In this document: positions 29,824-37,945 of the stretch, in pieces
Position numbering within the stretch: position 1 is the stretch's first letter
Layout of the letters: each line of letters opens with the position of its first letter
Origin: Streptomyces sp. NBC_00536
GTDB taxonomy: Bacteria > Actinomycetota > Actinomycetes > Streptomycetales > Streptomycetaceae
Assembly (NCBI RefSeq): GCF_036346295.1
Contig: NZ_CP107819.1
Span: forward strand, 4,588,001-4,652,000
Direction: 5' to 3'
Length of the DNA stretch: 64,000 bases
The notes under the pieces: model-generated
What the model was told of the DNA's origin: nothing
Seen by the model: the letters and a program-made list of their open reading frames with translations, nothing else
Database searches by the model: none
Made by a program: the position numbers and the translations under genes

Positions 29824-30983
29824 GCAACACCGTTGTCGAATCCGCGGAACACCAGGCCCTGCGCGCGGCCGTCGCCGCCCTCGGGCAGCGCTACGGCCGT
29901 GAGTACCTCGCCCGGGTGGCCCGCGAGGGCCGCCACCCCGACGAGCTGTGGGCCGACGCCGCCAAGCTCGGCTACCTCGGGGTCAACCTCCCCGAGGAGT
30001 ACGGCGGCGGAGGCGGCGGCATCGCCGAACTCTCCATCGTGCTCGAAGAACTGGGCGCCGCGGGCTGCCCGCTGCTGATGATGGTGGTCTCGCCCGCCAT
30101 CTGCGGCACGGTCATCGCCCGCTTCGGCACCGACGCCCAGAAGCGGGCCTGGCTCCCCGGCCTCGCCGACGGCAGCCGCACCATGGCCTTCGGCATCACC
30201 GAACCCGACGCCGGATCCAACTCCCACCGCATCACCACCACCGCCCGCCGCGACGGCGACGACTGGGTCCTGACCGGCCGCAAGGTCTTCATCTCCGGCG
30301 TGGACATCGCCGACGCCACCCTGATCGTCGGCCGCACCGAGGACGCCCGGACCGGACGCCTCAAGCCGTGCCTCTTCATCGTCGAGCGTGATACACCCGG
30401 CTTCACCCGTTCGGTCATAGACATGGAACTCCAGGCTGCCGAGAAACAGTTCGAACTCGTCCTCGACGAGGTCCGGCTGCCCGCCGACGCCCTCGTCGGC
30501 GACGAGGACGCGGGCCTGCTCCAGCTCTTCGCCGGACTCAACCCCGAACGCGTCATGACCGCCGCCTTCGCCATCGGCATGGGCCGCTACGCCCTGGCCA
30601 AGGCGGTCGACTACGCCAAGACCCGGCAGGTGTGGAAGGAGCCCATCGGCAGCCACCAGGCCGTCGCCCACCCCCTGGCGGCCGCCCACATCGAACTCGA
30701 ACTGGCCCGCCTGATGATGCAGAAGGCCGCCCACCTCTACGACGCCGGGGACGACATGGGCGCCGGAGAAGCGGCCAACATGGCCAAGTACGCTGCCGCC
30801 GAGGCCTGCGTACGGGCGGTGGACCAGTCCGTCCACACCCTCGGCGGCAACGGCCTCACCCGCGAATACGGACTCGCCTCCCTCATCACCGCCTCCCGGG
30901 TGGCCCGTATCGCACCCGTCAGCCGCGAGATGATCCTCAACTTCGTCTCGCACCAGACCCTGGGCCTGCCCAAGTCGTACTAG
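29820..30983 (+). CDS. Acyl-CoA dehydrogenase
   Basis: A 387-residue flavoprotein with the standard three domains: N-terminal helices to about 120, beta domain (MAFGITEPDAGSNSHRITT; DDWVLTGRKVFISG) and C-terminal helical domain ending HTLGGNGLTREYGLAS and VSREMILNFV, where the Glu of SREM occupies the usual catalytic-base region. The citronellyl-CoA/isovaleryl-CoA dehydrogenase groups are plausible relatives. It would introduce the alpha-beta double bond ahead of carboxylation by the neighbouring complex. ATGA overlap with the alpha subunit shows translational coupling. Confidence 0.9.
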   Translation: MSNTVVESAEHQALRAAVAALGQRYGREYLARVAREGRHPDELWADAAKLGYLGVNLPEEYGGGGGGIAELSIVLEELGAAGCPLLMMVVSPAICGTVIARFGTDAQKRAWLPGLADGSRTMAFGITEPDAGSNSHRITTTARRDGDDWVLTGRKVFISGVDIADATLIVGRTEDARTGRLKPCLFIVERDTPGFTRSVIDMELQAAEKQFELVLDEVRLPADALVGDEDAGLLQLFAGLNPERVMTAAFAIGMGRYALAKAVDYAKTRQVWKEPIGSHQAVAHPLAAAHIELELARLMMQKAAHLYDAGDDMGAGEAANMAKYAAAEACVRAVDQSVHTLGGNGLTREYGLASLITASRVARIAPVSREMILNFVSHQTLGLPKSY

Positions 30984-31007
30984 AACGGAAGGGCCGGAGG
31001 AACGGAC

Positions 31008-31745
31008 ATGACCCCGATCGTCGGATCCGCGCACGCCCGCGGCATCACCACCCTCACGCTCGACGCGCCGGAGAACCGCAACGCGCTCTCCGCGGAACTC
31101 GTCGGCGAGCTGCGCGCGGCCCTCGCCGCGGCGGGCGCGGACCCGGCGGTCCGGGCCATCGTCCTCACCCACACCGGCACCACCTTCTGCGCCGGCGCGG
31201 ACCTGAAGAACCCCTTCGCCCCCGAGGACTTCCTGGCCCTGCTGCGCGAGCTGGCCGAACTGCCCAAGCCGGTCGTGGCCCGGGTGACCGGACACGTCCG
31301 GGCCGGCGGCCTCGGGCTGCTCGGCGCCTGCGACATCGCCGCCGCCGGGCCGCAGTCCTCGTACGCCTTCACCGAGAGCCACCTGGGCCTGGCCCCGGCG
31401 GTGATCTCGATCCCGCTGCTGCCCCGGCTCGACCCCCGGGCCGCGGCCCGCTACTTCCTCACCGCCGAACGCTTCGGACCGGCCGAGGCGGCCCGGATCG
31501 GGCTGCTCACCCTGCACGCCGACGATGTCGACGAGGCCCTCGAACCCGTCCTCGCAGGGCTGCGCAAGGCCTCCCCGCAGGGCCTCGCCGAGTCGAAGGC
31601 GCTGGTCACCGCACCCGTACGGGCCGCCCTGGAGCAGGACGGGGAACGGCTGACCGCGCTGTCCGCGTCCCTCTTCGGCTCCGCCGAGGCCCGCGAGGGC
31701 ATCACGGCCCTCTTCGAGCGCCGGGACCCGTCATGGACGTCCTGA
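31008..31745 (+). CDS. Enoyl-CoA hydratase/isomerase family protein
   Basis: A 245-residue crotonase-fold protein: LDAPENRNALSAEL, the CoA-binding oxyanion residues in TFCAGADLKNPF (near 63-74) and GHVRAGGLGLLGACDI (near 100-115), and the catalytic-region Glu in FTESHLGLAP. It likely hydrates the product of the carboxylase (methylglutaconyl- or isohexenylglutaconyl-CoA). GGAGGAAC lies 5 bp before the ATG. It overlaps the tetR gene by 13 bp. No HMG-CoA lyase is present in the operon, so the final cleavage must be encoded elsewhere. Confidence 0.88.
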   Translation: MTPIVGSAHARGITTLTLDAPENRNALSAELVGELRAALAAAGADPAVRAIVLTHTGTTFCAGADLKNPFAPEDFLALLRELAELPKPVVARVTGHVRAGGLGLLGACDIAAAGPQSSYAFTESHLGLAPAVISIPLLPRLDPRAAARYFLTAERFGPAEAARIGLLTLHADDVDEALEPVLAGLRKASPQGLAESKALVTAPVRAALEQDGERLTALSASLFGSAEAREGITALFERRDPSWTS

Positions 31746-32434
31746 CCGACCCGCAGCACAGCGGCCCGCAGCTGACCGACCCGCAGCACGGCGGCCCCCA
31801 ACACGGCGGCCCGCAGCAGAGCGCCCCCCGGCCGAGAGCCACCCGCGGGGCCCCGAAGCAGGCCCGCAGCCGGGTCACCCGGCGCCACCTCCTCGAAGCG
31901 GCCGTGTCCTGCCTGGCCGAACACGGCTGGGCGGGCTCCACCGTCGCCGTCGTCGCCGAGCGCGCCGGGGTCTCCCGGGGCGCGGCCCAGCACCACTTCC
32001 CCACCCGCGAATCCCTGTTCACGGCCGCCGTCCAGTACGTCGCCGAGGAACGCTCCACCGCCCTGCGCGAGCTGTTCCAGGCGGGCCCGGCACCGCGCGC
32101 CGAGGTGGTCCACGCCGTCGTGGACCTGTACACGGGCGCCCTCTTCCGGGCCGCGCTCCAGCTGTGGGTGGCCGCCTCCAACGAGGAGCAGCTGCGGCCC
32201 CCGGTCATCGAGCTGGAGGCCCGGGTCGGCCGCGAGACCCACCGCATCGCGGTGGAACTGCTGGGCGCCGACGAGTCCGTACCCGGGGCCCGGGAGACCG
32301 TCCAGGGCTTCCTGGACATGGCGCGCGGGCTGGGCCTGGCGAACGTCCTCACCGACGACACCGCCCGCCGCGACCGGGTGGTCACCCAGTGGGCCGCGAT
32401 CCTGGACACCGCCCTGGGCCCGCCCCGGGCCTGA
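31733..32434 (+). CDS. TetR-family regulator of the catabolic operon
   Basis: A 233-residue TetR protein. The HTH lies at about 45-92 (RSRVTRRHLLEAAVSCLAEH, STVAVVAERAGVSRGAAQHHF); a ligand-binding helical domain follows. The first 40 residues are a Gln/His/Pro/Gly-rich repetitive extension (units of DPQH and GPQ), unlike most TetR proteins. It is the last gene of the operon and overlaps the hydratase gene by 13 bp. It probably represses the operon through the CAAGCACGCTTG dyad at 23556-23567 and is released by an acyl-CoA intermediate; this is inferred from position. Confidence 0.85.
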   Translation: MDVLTDPQHSGPQLTDPQHGGPQHGGPQQSAPRPRATRGAPKQARSRVTRRHLLEAAVSCLAEHGWAGSTVAVVAERAGVSRGAAQHHFPTRESLFTAAVQYVAEERSTALRELFQAGPAPRAEVVHAVVDLYTGALFRAALQLWVAASNEEQLRPPVIELEARVGRETHRIAVELLGADESVPGARETVQGFLDMARGLGLANVLTDDTARRDRVVTQWAAILDTALGPPRA

Positions 32435-32469
32435 CCCCGGGGCGGCACCCTTTCCCCATACCGGGCGAT

Positions 32470-33570
32470 CTACTGGGCGATGTCGGCGTACCCCTCGACC
32501 GCCTGCGGCTCCCGGGTGCCCGGGCCGACGTAGCGCGCCGAAGGACGGACCAGGCGGCCCGTGCGCTTCTGCTCCAGGATGTGCGCCGACCACCCGGCGG
32601 TGCGGGCGCAGGTGAACATCGAGGTGAACATGTGCGCCGGGACCTCCGCGAAGTCCAGCATGATCGCCGCCCAGAACTCCACGTTCGTCGCGAGCACGCG
32701 GTCGGGGCGCCGCGCGTGCAGCTCCTCCAGCGCGGCCTTCTCCAGCGCCGCCGCCACCTCGTAGCGCGGCGCGTCCAGCTCCTTGGCCGTCCGGCGCAGC
32801 ACGCGGGCGCGCGGGTCCTCGGCGCGGTAGACGCGGTGCCCGAAGCCCATCAGCCGCTCGCCCTTGTCCAGGGCCTTCTTCACGTACGCCACCGCGTCGC
32901 CGCTGCGCTCGATCTCCTCGATCATGCCCAGCACGCGGGACGGCGCCCCGCCGTGCAGCGGCCCGGACATGGCACCGACGGCCCCCGACAGCGCGGCCGC
33001 GACATCGGCGCCGGTGGACGCGATGACCCGGGCGGTGAAGGTGGACGCGTTCATGCCGTGCTCGGCGGCCGAGGTCCAGTAGGCGTCGACGGCCTTGACG
33101 TGCTTGGGGTCGGGCTCGCCCCGCCAGCGGATCATGAAGCGTTCGACGACGGACTCGGCCTTGTCGATCTCGCTCTGCGGCACCATCGGCAGGCCCTGGC
33201 CGCGGGCGGACTGGGCGACGTACGACAGGGCCATCACGGCCGCGCGCGCGAGGTCGTCACGGGCGGTCCGCTCGTCGATGTCCAGCAGCGGTTTCAGACC
33301 CCACACGGGGGCCAGCATCGCCAGCGCGGACTGCACGTCGACCCGGATGTCACCGGAGTGCACCGGGATCGGGAAGGGCTCGGCGGCGGGCAGCCCCGGG
33401 TTGAACGCACCGTCGACCAGCAGGCCCCAGACGTTCCCGAAGGACACGTGACCGACCAGGTCTTCGATGTCGACACCCCGGTAACGGAGCGATCCGCCCT
33501 CCTTGTCGGGCTCGGCGATCTCGGTCTCGAACGCGACGACCCCTTCGAGCCCGGGTACGAAGTCGGACAT
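32470..33570 (-). CDS. citA2: Citrate synthase 2
   Basis: A 366-residue citrate synthase of the short actinobacterial type II form. Signatures: GSLRYRGVDIEDLV, the active-site His in ASTFTARVIAST/HGMNAS, GPLHGGAPSRVL and the catalytic MGFGHRVYRAEDPRA. It condenses acetyl-CoA with oxaloacetate, or propionyl-CoA in the methylcitrate-like variants. GAGGAG lies 7 bp before the ATG. It is divergent from pdxH, 209 bp apart. The symbol is tentative, since the genus often has two paralogues. Confidence 0.9.
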   Translation of the reverse strand: MSDFVPGLEGVVAFETEIAEPDKEGGSLRYRGVDIEDLVGHVSFGNVWGLLVDGAFNPGLPAAEPFPIPVHSGDIRVDVQSALAMLAPVWGLKPLLDIDERTARDDLARAAVMALSYVAQSARGQGLPMVPQSEIDKAESVVERFMIRWRGEPDPKHVKAVDAYWTSAAEHGMNASTFTARVIASTGADVAAALSGAVGAMSGPLHGGAPSRVLGMIEEIERSGDAVAYVKKALDKGERLMGFGHRVYRAEDPRARVLRRTAKELDAPRYEVAAALEKAALEELHARRPDRVLATNVEFWAAIMLDFAEVPAHMFTSMFTCARTAGWSAHILEQKRTGRLVRPSARYVGPGTREPQAVEGYADIAQ

Positions 33571-33779
33571 CAGGCGGCTCCTCAGATAGATGCGAACACG
33601 CGCGGCTCCCGGCGTGATTCGCGGTCCGGCGCGGTCATCCCCGTTGATGCCCGGCAGGGCCGATGGTCACCCTCACGGGAACCAGCGGACCGGCCCCAAG
33701 ATTTTGTCCGCTCGGGATGGCCTGCGGAAGCGTGACATACGGCACACCCCTGGAAGTCGTCCTGCGGCAGGATGGCGGG

Positions 33780-34433
33780 GTGACAGACAAGGATCTTGAC
33801 CCCGCCCTCATGCGGATGCAGTACCGCTCGGAGATCCTCGCCGAGGACGGCCTCGCCGCGGACCCCATGGAGCAGTTCGCGCAGTGGTTCCGGCAGGCCG
33901 CCGACGCGCGCCTCTTCGAGCCGAACGCGATGGTCGTCTCGACCGCCACCCCCGACGGGCGGCCCAGCTCCCGCACCGTGCTGCTCAAGCAGTTCGACGA
34001 GCGCGGTTTCGTCTTCTTCACCAACTACGGCTCGCGCAAGGGCACGGAACTGGCCGAGAACCCGTACGTGGGCCTGCTCTTCCCGTGGCACCCGATCGCC
34101 CGGCAGGTGGTGGTCACCGGCGCCGCGGTGCGGACCGGCCGGGACGAGACTGCCGCGTACTTCCGCTCGCGCCCGCACGGCTCACAGCTGGGGGCCTGGG
34201 CGAGCGAGCAGTCCCGGGTGATCTCCTCGCGCGCCGAGCTGGACCGCCGCTACGCGGAGCTGGCCGAACGCTATCCGGAGGGGGAGCAGGTCCCGGTGCC
34301 GCCGGAATGGGGCGGCGTACGGGTGGTGCCGCAGGAGGTGGAGTTCTGGCAGGGCCACGAGAACCGCCTGCACGACCGCCTGAAGTACGTCCGCGACGGC
34401 GAGAAGTGGCGCGTCGAGCGCCTGTGCCCGTAG
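33780..34433 (+). CDS. pdxH: Pyridoxamine 5'-phosphate oxidase
   Basis: A 217-residue FMN flavoprotein: [45 protein letters not shown] (FMN and PLP contacts), GAWASEQSR and the C-terminal dimer signature [16 protein letters not shown]...WRVERLCP. It oxidises pyridoxine/pyridoxamine phosphate to PLP. GTG 33780 ([13 protein letters not shown]) gives the usual family length, with AGGA at about 8 bp; the frame remains open for another 39 codons upstream, but that part has no family similarity. A strong hairpin follows at 34471. Confidence 0.93.
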   Translation: MTDKDLDPALMRMQYRSEILAEDGLAADPMEQFAQWFRQAADARLFEPNAMVVSTATPDGRPSSRTVLLKQFDERGFVFFTNYGSRKGTELAENPYVGLLFPWHPIARQVVVTGAAVRTGRDETAAYFRSRPHGSQLGAWASEQSRVISSRAELDRRYAELAERYPEGEQVPVPPEWGGVRVVPQEVEFWQGHENRLHDRLKYVRDGEKWRVERLCP

Positions 34434-34470
34434 CCCCCGCGGGGCCGTCGGAAAACACCGGAAAAACAGA

Positions 34471-34542
34471 CGACCCGCGGGCTCGGGTTTCTCTCCTGCA
34501 GTGAGAGAAGCCGGCCGGACGTACCGGCGAGCCCGCGGGTCG
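34471..34542. terminator. Bidirectional hairpin between pdxH and iscB
   Basis: A perfect 15 bp stem (arms CGACCCGCGGGCTCG at 34471-34485 and complement at 34528-34542) encloses a second hairpin TTCTCTC/GAGAGAA and a CCGGCCGG...CCGG element. It starts 38 bp after the pdxH stop. It abuts the next hairpin without a gap, so it could be the pdxH terminator, part of the end of the IscB element, or both. Confidence 0.6.
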
Positions 34543-34628
34543 GGTGACTGCTTGGGATTGGCGCTCGGCGATCCCGCCGGGCACCGCACTGGGTGCGTGC
34601 GACGACGGGCGCTTAGCCCGCAGTCACC
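34543..34628 (-). other. Hairpin abutting the iscB stop codon
   Basis: GGTGACTGC (34543-34551) pairs perfectly with GCAGTCACC (34620-34628), enclosing two smaller hairpins (CGGCGATCCCGCCG and GCACC...GGTGC-like). Its right arm ends exactly where the iscB stop codon begins. Subterminal hairpins are characteristic of IS200/IS605-type element ends, so this may belong to the element's right end; a terminator is the alternative. Confidence 0.5.
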
Positions 34629-36044
34629 TCACGCGTCCGGAGTTCGTACATTTCCGGGATCACCTCCTTTCAGTGTGCGACCACTGTAAGCAGCCTCCCG
34701 CCCTGCGCTCAATCGAATTTCGGGGGCGAATCCATAGCCGTATCCATCGGCTCGTTGAAGCATCCGCAGGTGCCGGTGCGAGACATCGAAGCGGCTGGTC
34801 AGCGTGGTGACGCGATGCTGGCCACTCGCCCGCACCGCGATGCGCCCCACCCAGCGGCCGGCCCACTTCCCCCTGGGAACGACCGCCTCCACCAAGTCGC
34901 CGGTCGCGTATCCGTGGTGGATCTTGCTGCGAGGCCGCCGCAAGCGGGGGAACCCGAAACGGTCCGGCGTGGTCCTCGCGTACGAACCGCGCCCGGTCGA
35001 GGTCACCACCAAGACCTGTGCGGGTATCCGTGCGATCGAATCCCGGTCATGATCGAGGAGTCCGGTCGCCAGGGCGTCGATCGTGTGGCTCTTGGGCAGC
35101 CCCATCGCGGCGCGGTTCCAGCGGGTGTGCCCGCCCGACCAGGGATGTACAGGTACCCCGATCGTGGAGAGTGTCTCCACGAGCTGGTGCCTGGTGGCGT
35201 TCATGACGGCGATGTCCTGCAGCGGTCGCCTGAGCTGGGCGATCACTTTCTCCAGACGGGAAGGCTGGTCATTGAGGAAATCTTCGATGCGTCGCGTCCC
35301 CTTCAGCTGATTGCAGGGCGCGCAGGCGAGCACGAGATTCGACACCCGGTCCGATCCTCCGTAGCGACGGGGGCGCACATGTTCGATGTCGAGCGGTACT
35401 TCCGTGGCGTCGCAATAGGCACACGATCCGTTCCATTTGGCCAGGAGGAACGCCCGGACCTCGGACCCGGTGTACGTCGCTTCCCAGCCCTCCGAAGAGC
35501 CGGATTCCCCGACCCCTGCGACGACACTCGTATCGAAGGCGACCTGCTCCACGTGGATCTCGAGAACCGGTGCGTATCGGCACAGCTTCGTGACGAGAGA
35601 CATCGTGGAGTCGATGCGATGGCGCAGGGAGGGCGGGAGCCAGCCGCTCGGCCGAGTGCGGTTTTTGTGCCGCGGAGCCCGGTGCCGGAGGTTCGCCGAG
35701 CGTCGGCGGCGACGGTAACCCGCGCGCCGCATCATGCCGCGGTGGATCTGTTGTCCCCGATGCCGCAGTTCGATCGTGATCAGACCCCGGCATGCCAGGG
35801 CGGTGAGACCTCGTGGGCCGAGGAGCTCCCGTCCATCGGTCACGGCGATTCCTGTCGCTTTGGACCCGGGGTCGATGCGCAGCTGTACGCCCGTGACGGT
35901 GGAGTCCTCGCGGGACCGGTCCTTGAGCCGGATGGTGAAGGGGACTCGCCGCGCCACGACGGCACGTCCGCTCTCGAGCAGCTCGCGCGCTCGTGCGGGG
36001 TGGCACGGCATGAGCGGCTCGCCCCCCTTTGCCACGACGAACAC
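34629..36044 (-). CDS. iscB: IscB RNA-guided nuclease (RuvC/HNH)
   Basis: A 471-residue IscB, ancestor type of Cas9. The PLMP domain opens MFVVAKGGEPLMPCHPARAR. RuvC-I LRIDPGSKATG has catalytic Asp58, and an Arg-rich bridge helix (RRAGYRRRRRSANLRHRAPR) spans about 106-125. RuvC-II HVEQVAFDTS has Glu166. The HNH domain has zinc pairs C208/C211 and C241/C244 with catalytic DIEH (His222) and SN (Asn236). RuvC-III KSHTIDALATG has His320/Asp323. A basic beta-rich C-terminus follows. All catalytic residues are present. I start at GTG 36042-36044: family similarity begins there, and the frame upstream is structured RNA. TnpB is excluded by the HNH insertion. Confidence 0.9.
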   Translation of the reverse strand: MFVVAKGGEPLMPCHPARARELLESGRAVVARRVPFTIRLKDRSREDSTVTGVQLRIDPGSKATGIAVTDGRELLGPRGLTALACRGLITIELRHRGQQIHRGMMRRAGYRRRRRSANLRHRAPRHKNRTRPSGWLPPSLRHRIDSTMSLVTKLCRYAPVLEIHVEQVAFDTSVVAGVGESGSSEGWEATYTGSEVRAFLLAKWNGSCAYCDATEVPLDIEHVRPRRYGGSDRVSNLVLACAPCNQLKGTRRIEDFLNDQPSRLEKVIAQLRRPLQDIAVMNATRHQLVETLSTIGVPVHPWSGGHTRWNRAAMGLPKSHTIDALATGLLDHDRDSIARIPAQVLVVTSTGRGSYARTTPDRFGFPRLRRPRSKIHHGYATGDLVEAVVPRGKWAGRWVGRIAVRASGQHRVTTLTSRFDVSHRHLRMLQRADGYGYGFAPEIRLSAGREAAYSGRTLKGGDPGNVRTPDA

Positions 36045-36386
36045 CCGGCTCGCTGTGGGGCTGGGAGCGTCACCGCTCCCGGTCTCTGCCGTGGACACTG
36101 CCGAAGCAGTGGATCCGGCGTTTCGCCGACGGGTCCAGGTGCGGTTCCCGCCGGTCTCCCCTCGCCCATGTTCCCTGCCGGTACCCGGCCTTGCGGCCGG
36201 GAGTCCGTGAGCCGTTTCGTCCCTGCTCCCGGGGGTGTCTGCGCTCACGGATTCCAGAGCAGGCTGCTGAGGAAGCACAGCCTGGTGGGTCTGCTCACCT
36301 ACAGAGAACGTAGTCATCGAGGCACCTCGTCTGATCCGCGGATCGTGATGACTGGGGCTGGTCACTCCATGAGGGAGCGAGTGACC
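36045..36386 (-). ncRNA. Putative HEARO/omega RNA of IscB
   Basis: The 340 bp before iscB are packed with perfect hairpins. Nearest the gene: GGGAGCG stem with GUGA loop (36063-36080), CACTGC stem with UUCG loop (36096-36111), CGGCG stem (36116-36128), CCCGGCC stem with GCAA loop (36184-36201) and CCGTGAGC stem (36205-36212/36243-36250). Further out: CAGGCTG stem (36260-36284), AGTCATC stem (36312-36353) and GGTCACTC stem (36360-36386). GNRA and UUCG loops mark selected RNA structure. In characterised IscB systems the omega RNA lies directly 5' of iscB, with its guide at the outer end. The guide boundary cannot be set here. Confidence 0.72.
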
Positions 36387-36598
36387 TCCCTTCTCGTGAT
36401 GAGGCCGACGCTATCCGGCTGGGAGCGCGTGGCGCGGGCGGAGACCCGGCGCTCACTCGAACGTGTGGTCGTCCGATGGCTGTGCTGTCCACACCGCCCA
36501 CGGGTGCACGGATTTTCACGAACGGGGTGTGGGCTGCGTCACGTTCCAGTTCAATGATCTGACGTGCCGCACACGCGAACACCTGCAGGGGGTCCCAG

Positions 36599-37918
36599 GT
36601 GAGTGCCTTCGGACGTAGTGAGACCACCGACGATCTGCTCGCCGCGCTGCTGGACGGGATGGACGCGGCGCTCTGCGCGTTCGATGCCGACGGCGTGATC
36701 ACGCACTGGAACCGCGAGGCCGAGCGGATCCTGGGGTGGTCGGCCGCCGAGGCGGTGGGGCGGCGGGGGTTCGCCGGATGGGCGGCGCGCGCCGCCGACG
36801 CGCAGGACGTCGAGGCCAGACTGATGGCCGCGCAGGACGTGCCGGGCCGCCAGGTGCACGAGTTCGCGCTGGTCACCAAGGACGGCGGGCGGGTGCTCGT
36901 GCGGACCCAGTCGGCCGGGGTGCAGGGCGCGGGCGGGAAACCGGCCGGGGTGTACTGCGCGTTCAGCGAGGTGCACGCGCAGATCGACCTGGAGCGGTCC
37001 ATCGCGCTCAGCGAGGCGCTGATGGACGACGCCTCGTGGGGGGTCGTGCTGGTCGATGTGGACCTGCGGCCCGCCGTCGTCAACGCGCAGGCGGCCACCG
37101 CCTTCGGATCGGGGCGGACCGCGCTGCTGGGGCGGCCGCTCGGGGAGCTGCTCGCGCAGGGCGTGGAGGACCTGGAGGGCGCTCTGCAGCACGTCCTGGC
37201 CGAGGGGCCGCCGCCCGGGCCGGTGGAGCTGTGGGTTTCGGTACGGACGGCCGCGGGCGTACGCCGGCGCTGCTGGCGCAGCGGGTTCCTGCGCCTGGCC
37301 TCGCCGCTGGCGGAGGAACCGGTGCCGCTGGGGGTCGGCTGGCTGTTCCAGGACATCACCGAGGCCCGGCAGGCGGAACTGGACACCGCGCAGCTGCGGT
37401 TCCGCTCCCAGCAGCTGCACCGGGCGGGCCGGGCGGCGGGGGAGTGCGAGGAATCGGCGGAGGCGGCGGCGGTCCGGCTGGAGTTCGCGCTGGCCGGGTT
37501 CGCGGACCACGCGCTGATCGACGTACTGGCCGCGGACGGGGCACGGCTGGTCCGCTCGCCCGTGTCCCCGTCCGGGGCGGTGCCCGCCGCGGGCCCGCTG
37601 CTGCCGGGGCCGGGGGCGATCCCGGTCCGCTACGAGCCCGGGCACCCGGCGCTGCAGGCGCTGGACCGGATCGGCTCGGTACGGGCCAGCGCGCCGGTGG
37701 GGGCGGCGGCCGAGGGGTGGGCCAGGACCCGGCAGTGGCCGCAGGGCGCGGCGCACGGGCTGTGCGTGGTCCTGCGCAGCCGGGGCCGGAGCCTGGGCAT
37801 CCTGACGTTCCTGCGCGGCCCGTCCCGCCCCCCGTTCGACCGCGCGGACGCCGCCTACGCCGAAGAGGTCGCTTCCCGCGTGGCGACGGACCTGGCCTTG
37901 TCGACGTCGGCGGCGTAG
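36599..37918 (+). CDS. PAS-PAS-GAF sensor-like protein
   Basis: A 439-residue cytoplasmic protein. PAS 1 is at about 10-130 (LLDGMDAALCAFDADGVITHWN, AERILGWSAAEAVG), PAS 2 at about 140-265 (SWGVVLVDVDLRPAVVNAQA), and a GAF-like domain at about 300-435. There is no kinase, cyclase or phosphatase domain, so it may act as a standalone sensor or lost its output. GTG 36599 follows AGGGGGTCCC. The upstream 200 bp contain its promoter region as well as the outer part of the IscB element. The downstream M48 protease gene converges on it. Confidence 0.75.
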   Translation: MSAFGRSETTDDLLAALLDGMDAALCAFDADGVITHWNREAERILGWSAAEAVGRRGFAGWAARAADAQDVEARLMAAQDVPGRQVHEFALVTKDGGRVLVRTQSAGVQGAGGKPAGVYCAFSEVHAQIDLERSIALSEALMDDASWGVVLVDVDLRPAVVNAQAATAFGSGRTALLGRPLGELLAQGVEDLEGALQHVLAEGPPPGPVELWVSVRTAAGVRRRCWRSGFLRLASPLAEEPVPLGVGWLFQDITEARQAELDTAQLRFRSQQLHRAGRAAGECEESAEAAAVRLEFALAGFADHALIDVLAADGARLVRSPVSPSGAVPAAGPLLPGPGAIPVRYEPGHPALQALDRIGSVRASAPVGAAAEGWARTRQWPQGAAHGLCVVLRSRGRSLGILTFLRGPSRPPFDRADAAYAEEVASRVATDLALSTSAA

Positions 37919-37945
37919 CGCTTGCGTCCCCCTCGGGGGCCGGGG

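Larger units (their letters stand above)
34543..36400 (-). mobile_element. IscB-carrying IS200/IS605-like element, no transposase
   Basis: The block between pdxH and the PAS-sensor gene consists of iscB, its upstream structured RNA region and a 3' hairpin. It appears to have weaker third-position G/C bias than the neighbouring genes. No TnpA (HUH transposase) is present, so mobility would depend on one elsewhere. The ends cannot be fixed without comparing empty sites; the given limits are the outermost hairpins I can assign. Confidence 0.5.

Noticed and set aside
34629..36044. TnpB or Cas9
   Set aside because: An HNH domain is inserted in RuvC and a PLMP N-terminus is present (not TnpB); at 471 residues without a REC lobe or CRISPR array it is not Cas9.
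36045..36365. In-frame N-terminal extension of IscB by 107 residues
   Set aside because: The segment has no IscB similarity, is saturated with perfect hairpins and GNRA/UUCG loops, and IscB proteins start just before the PLMP motif.
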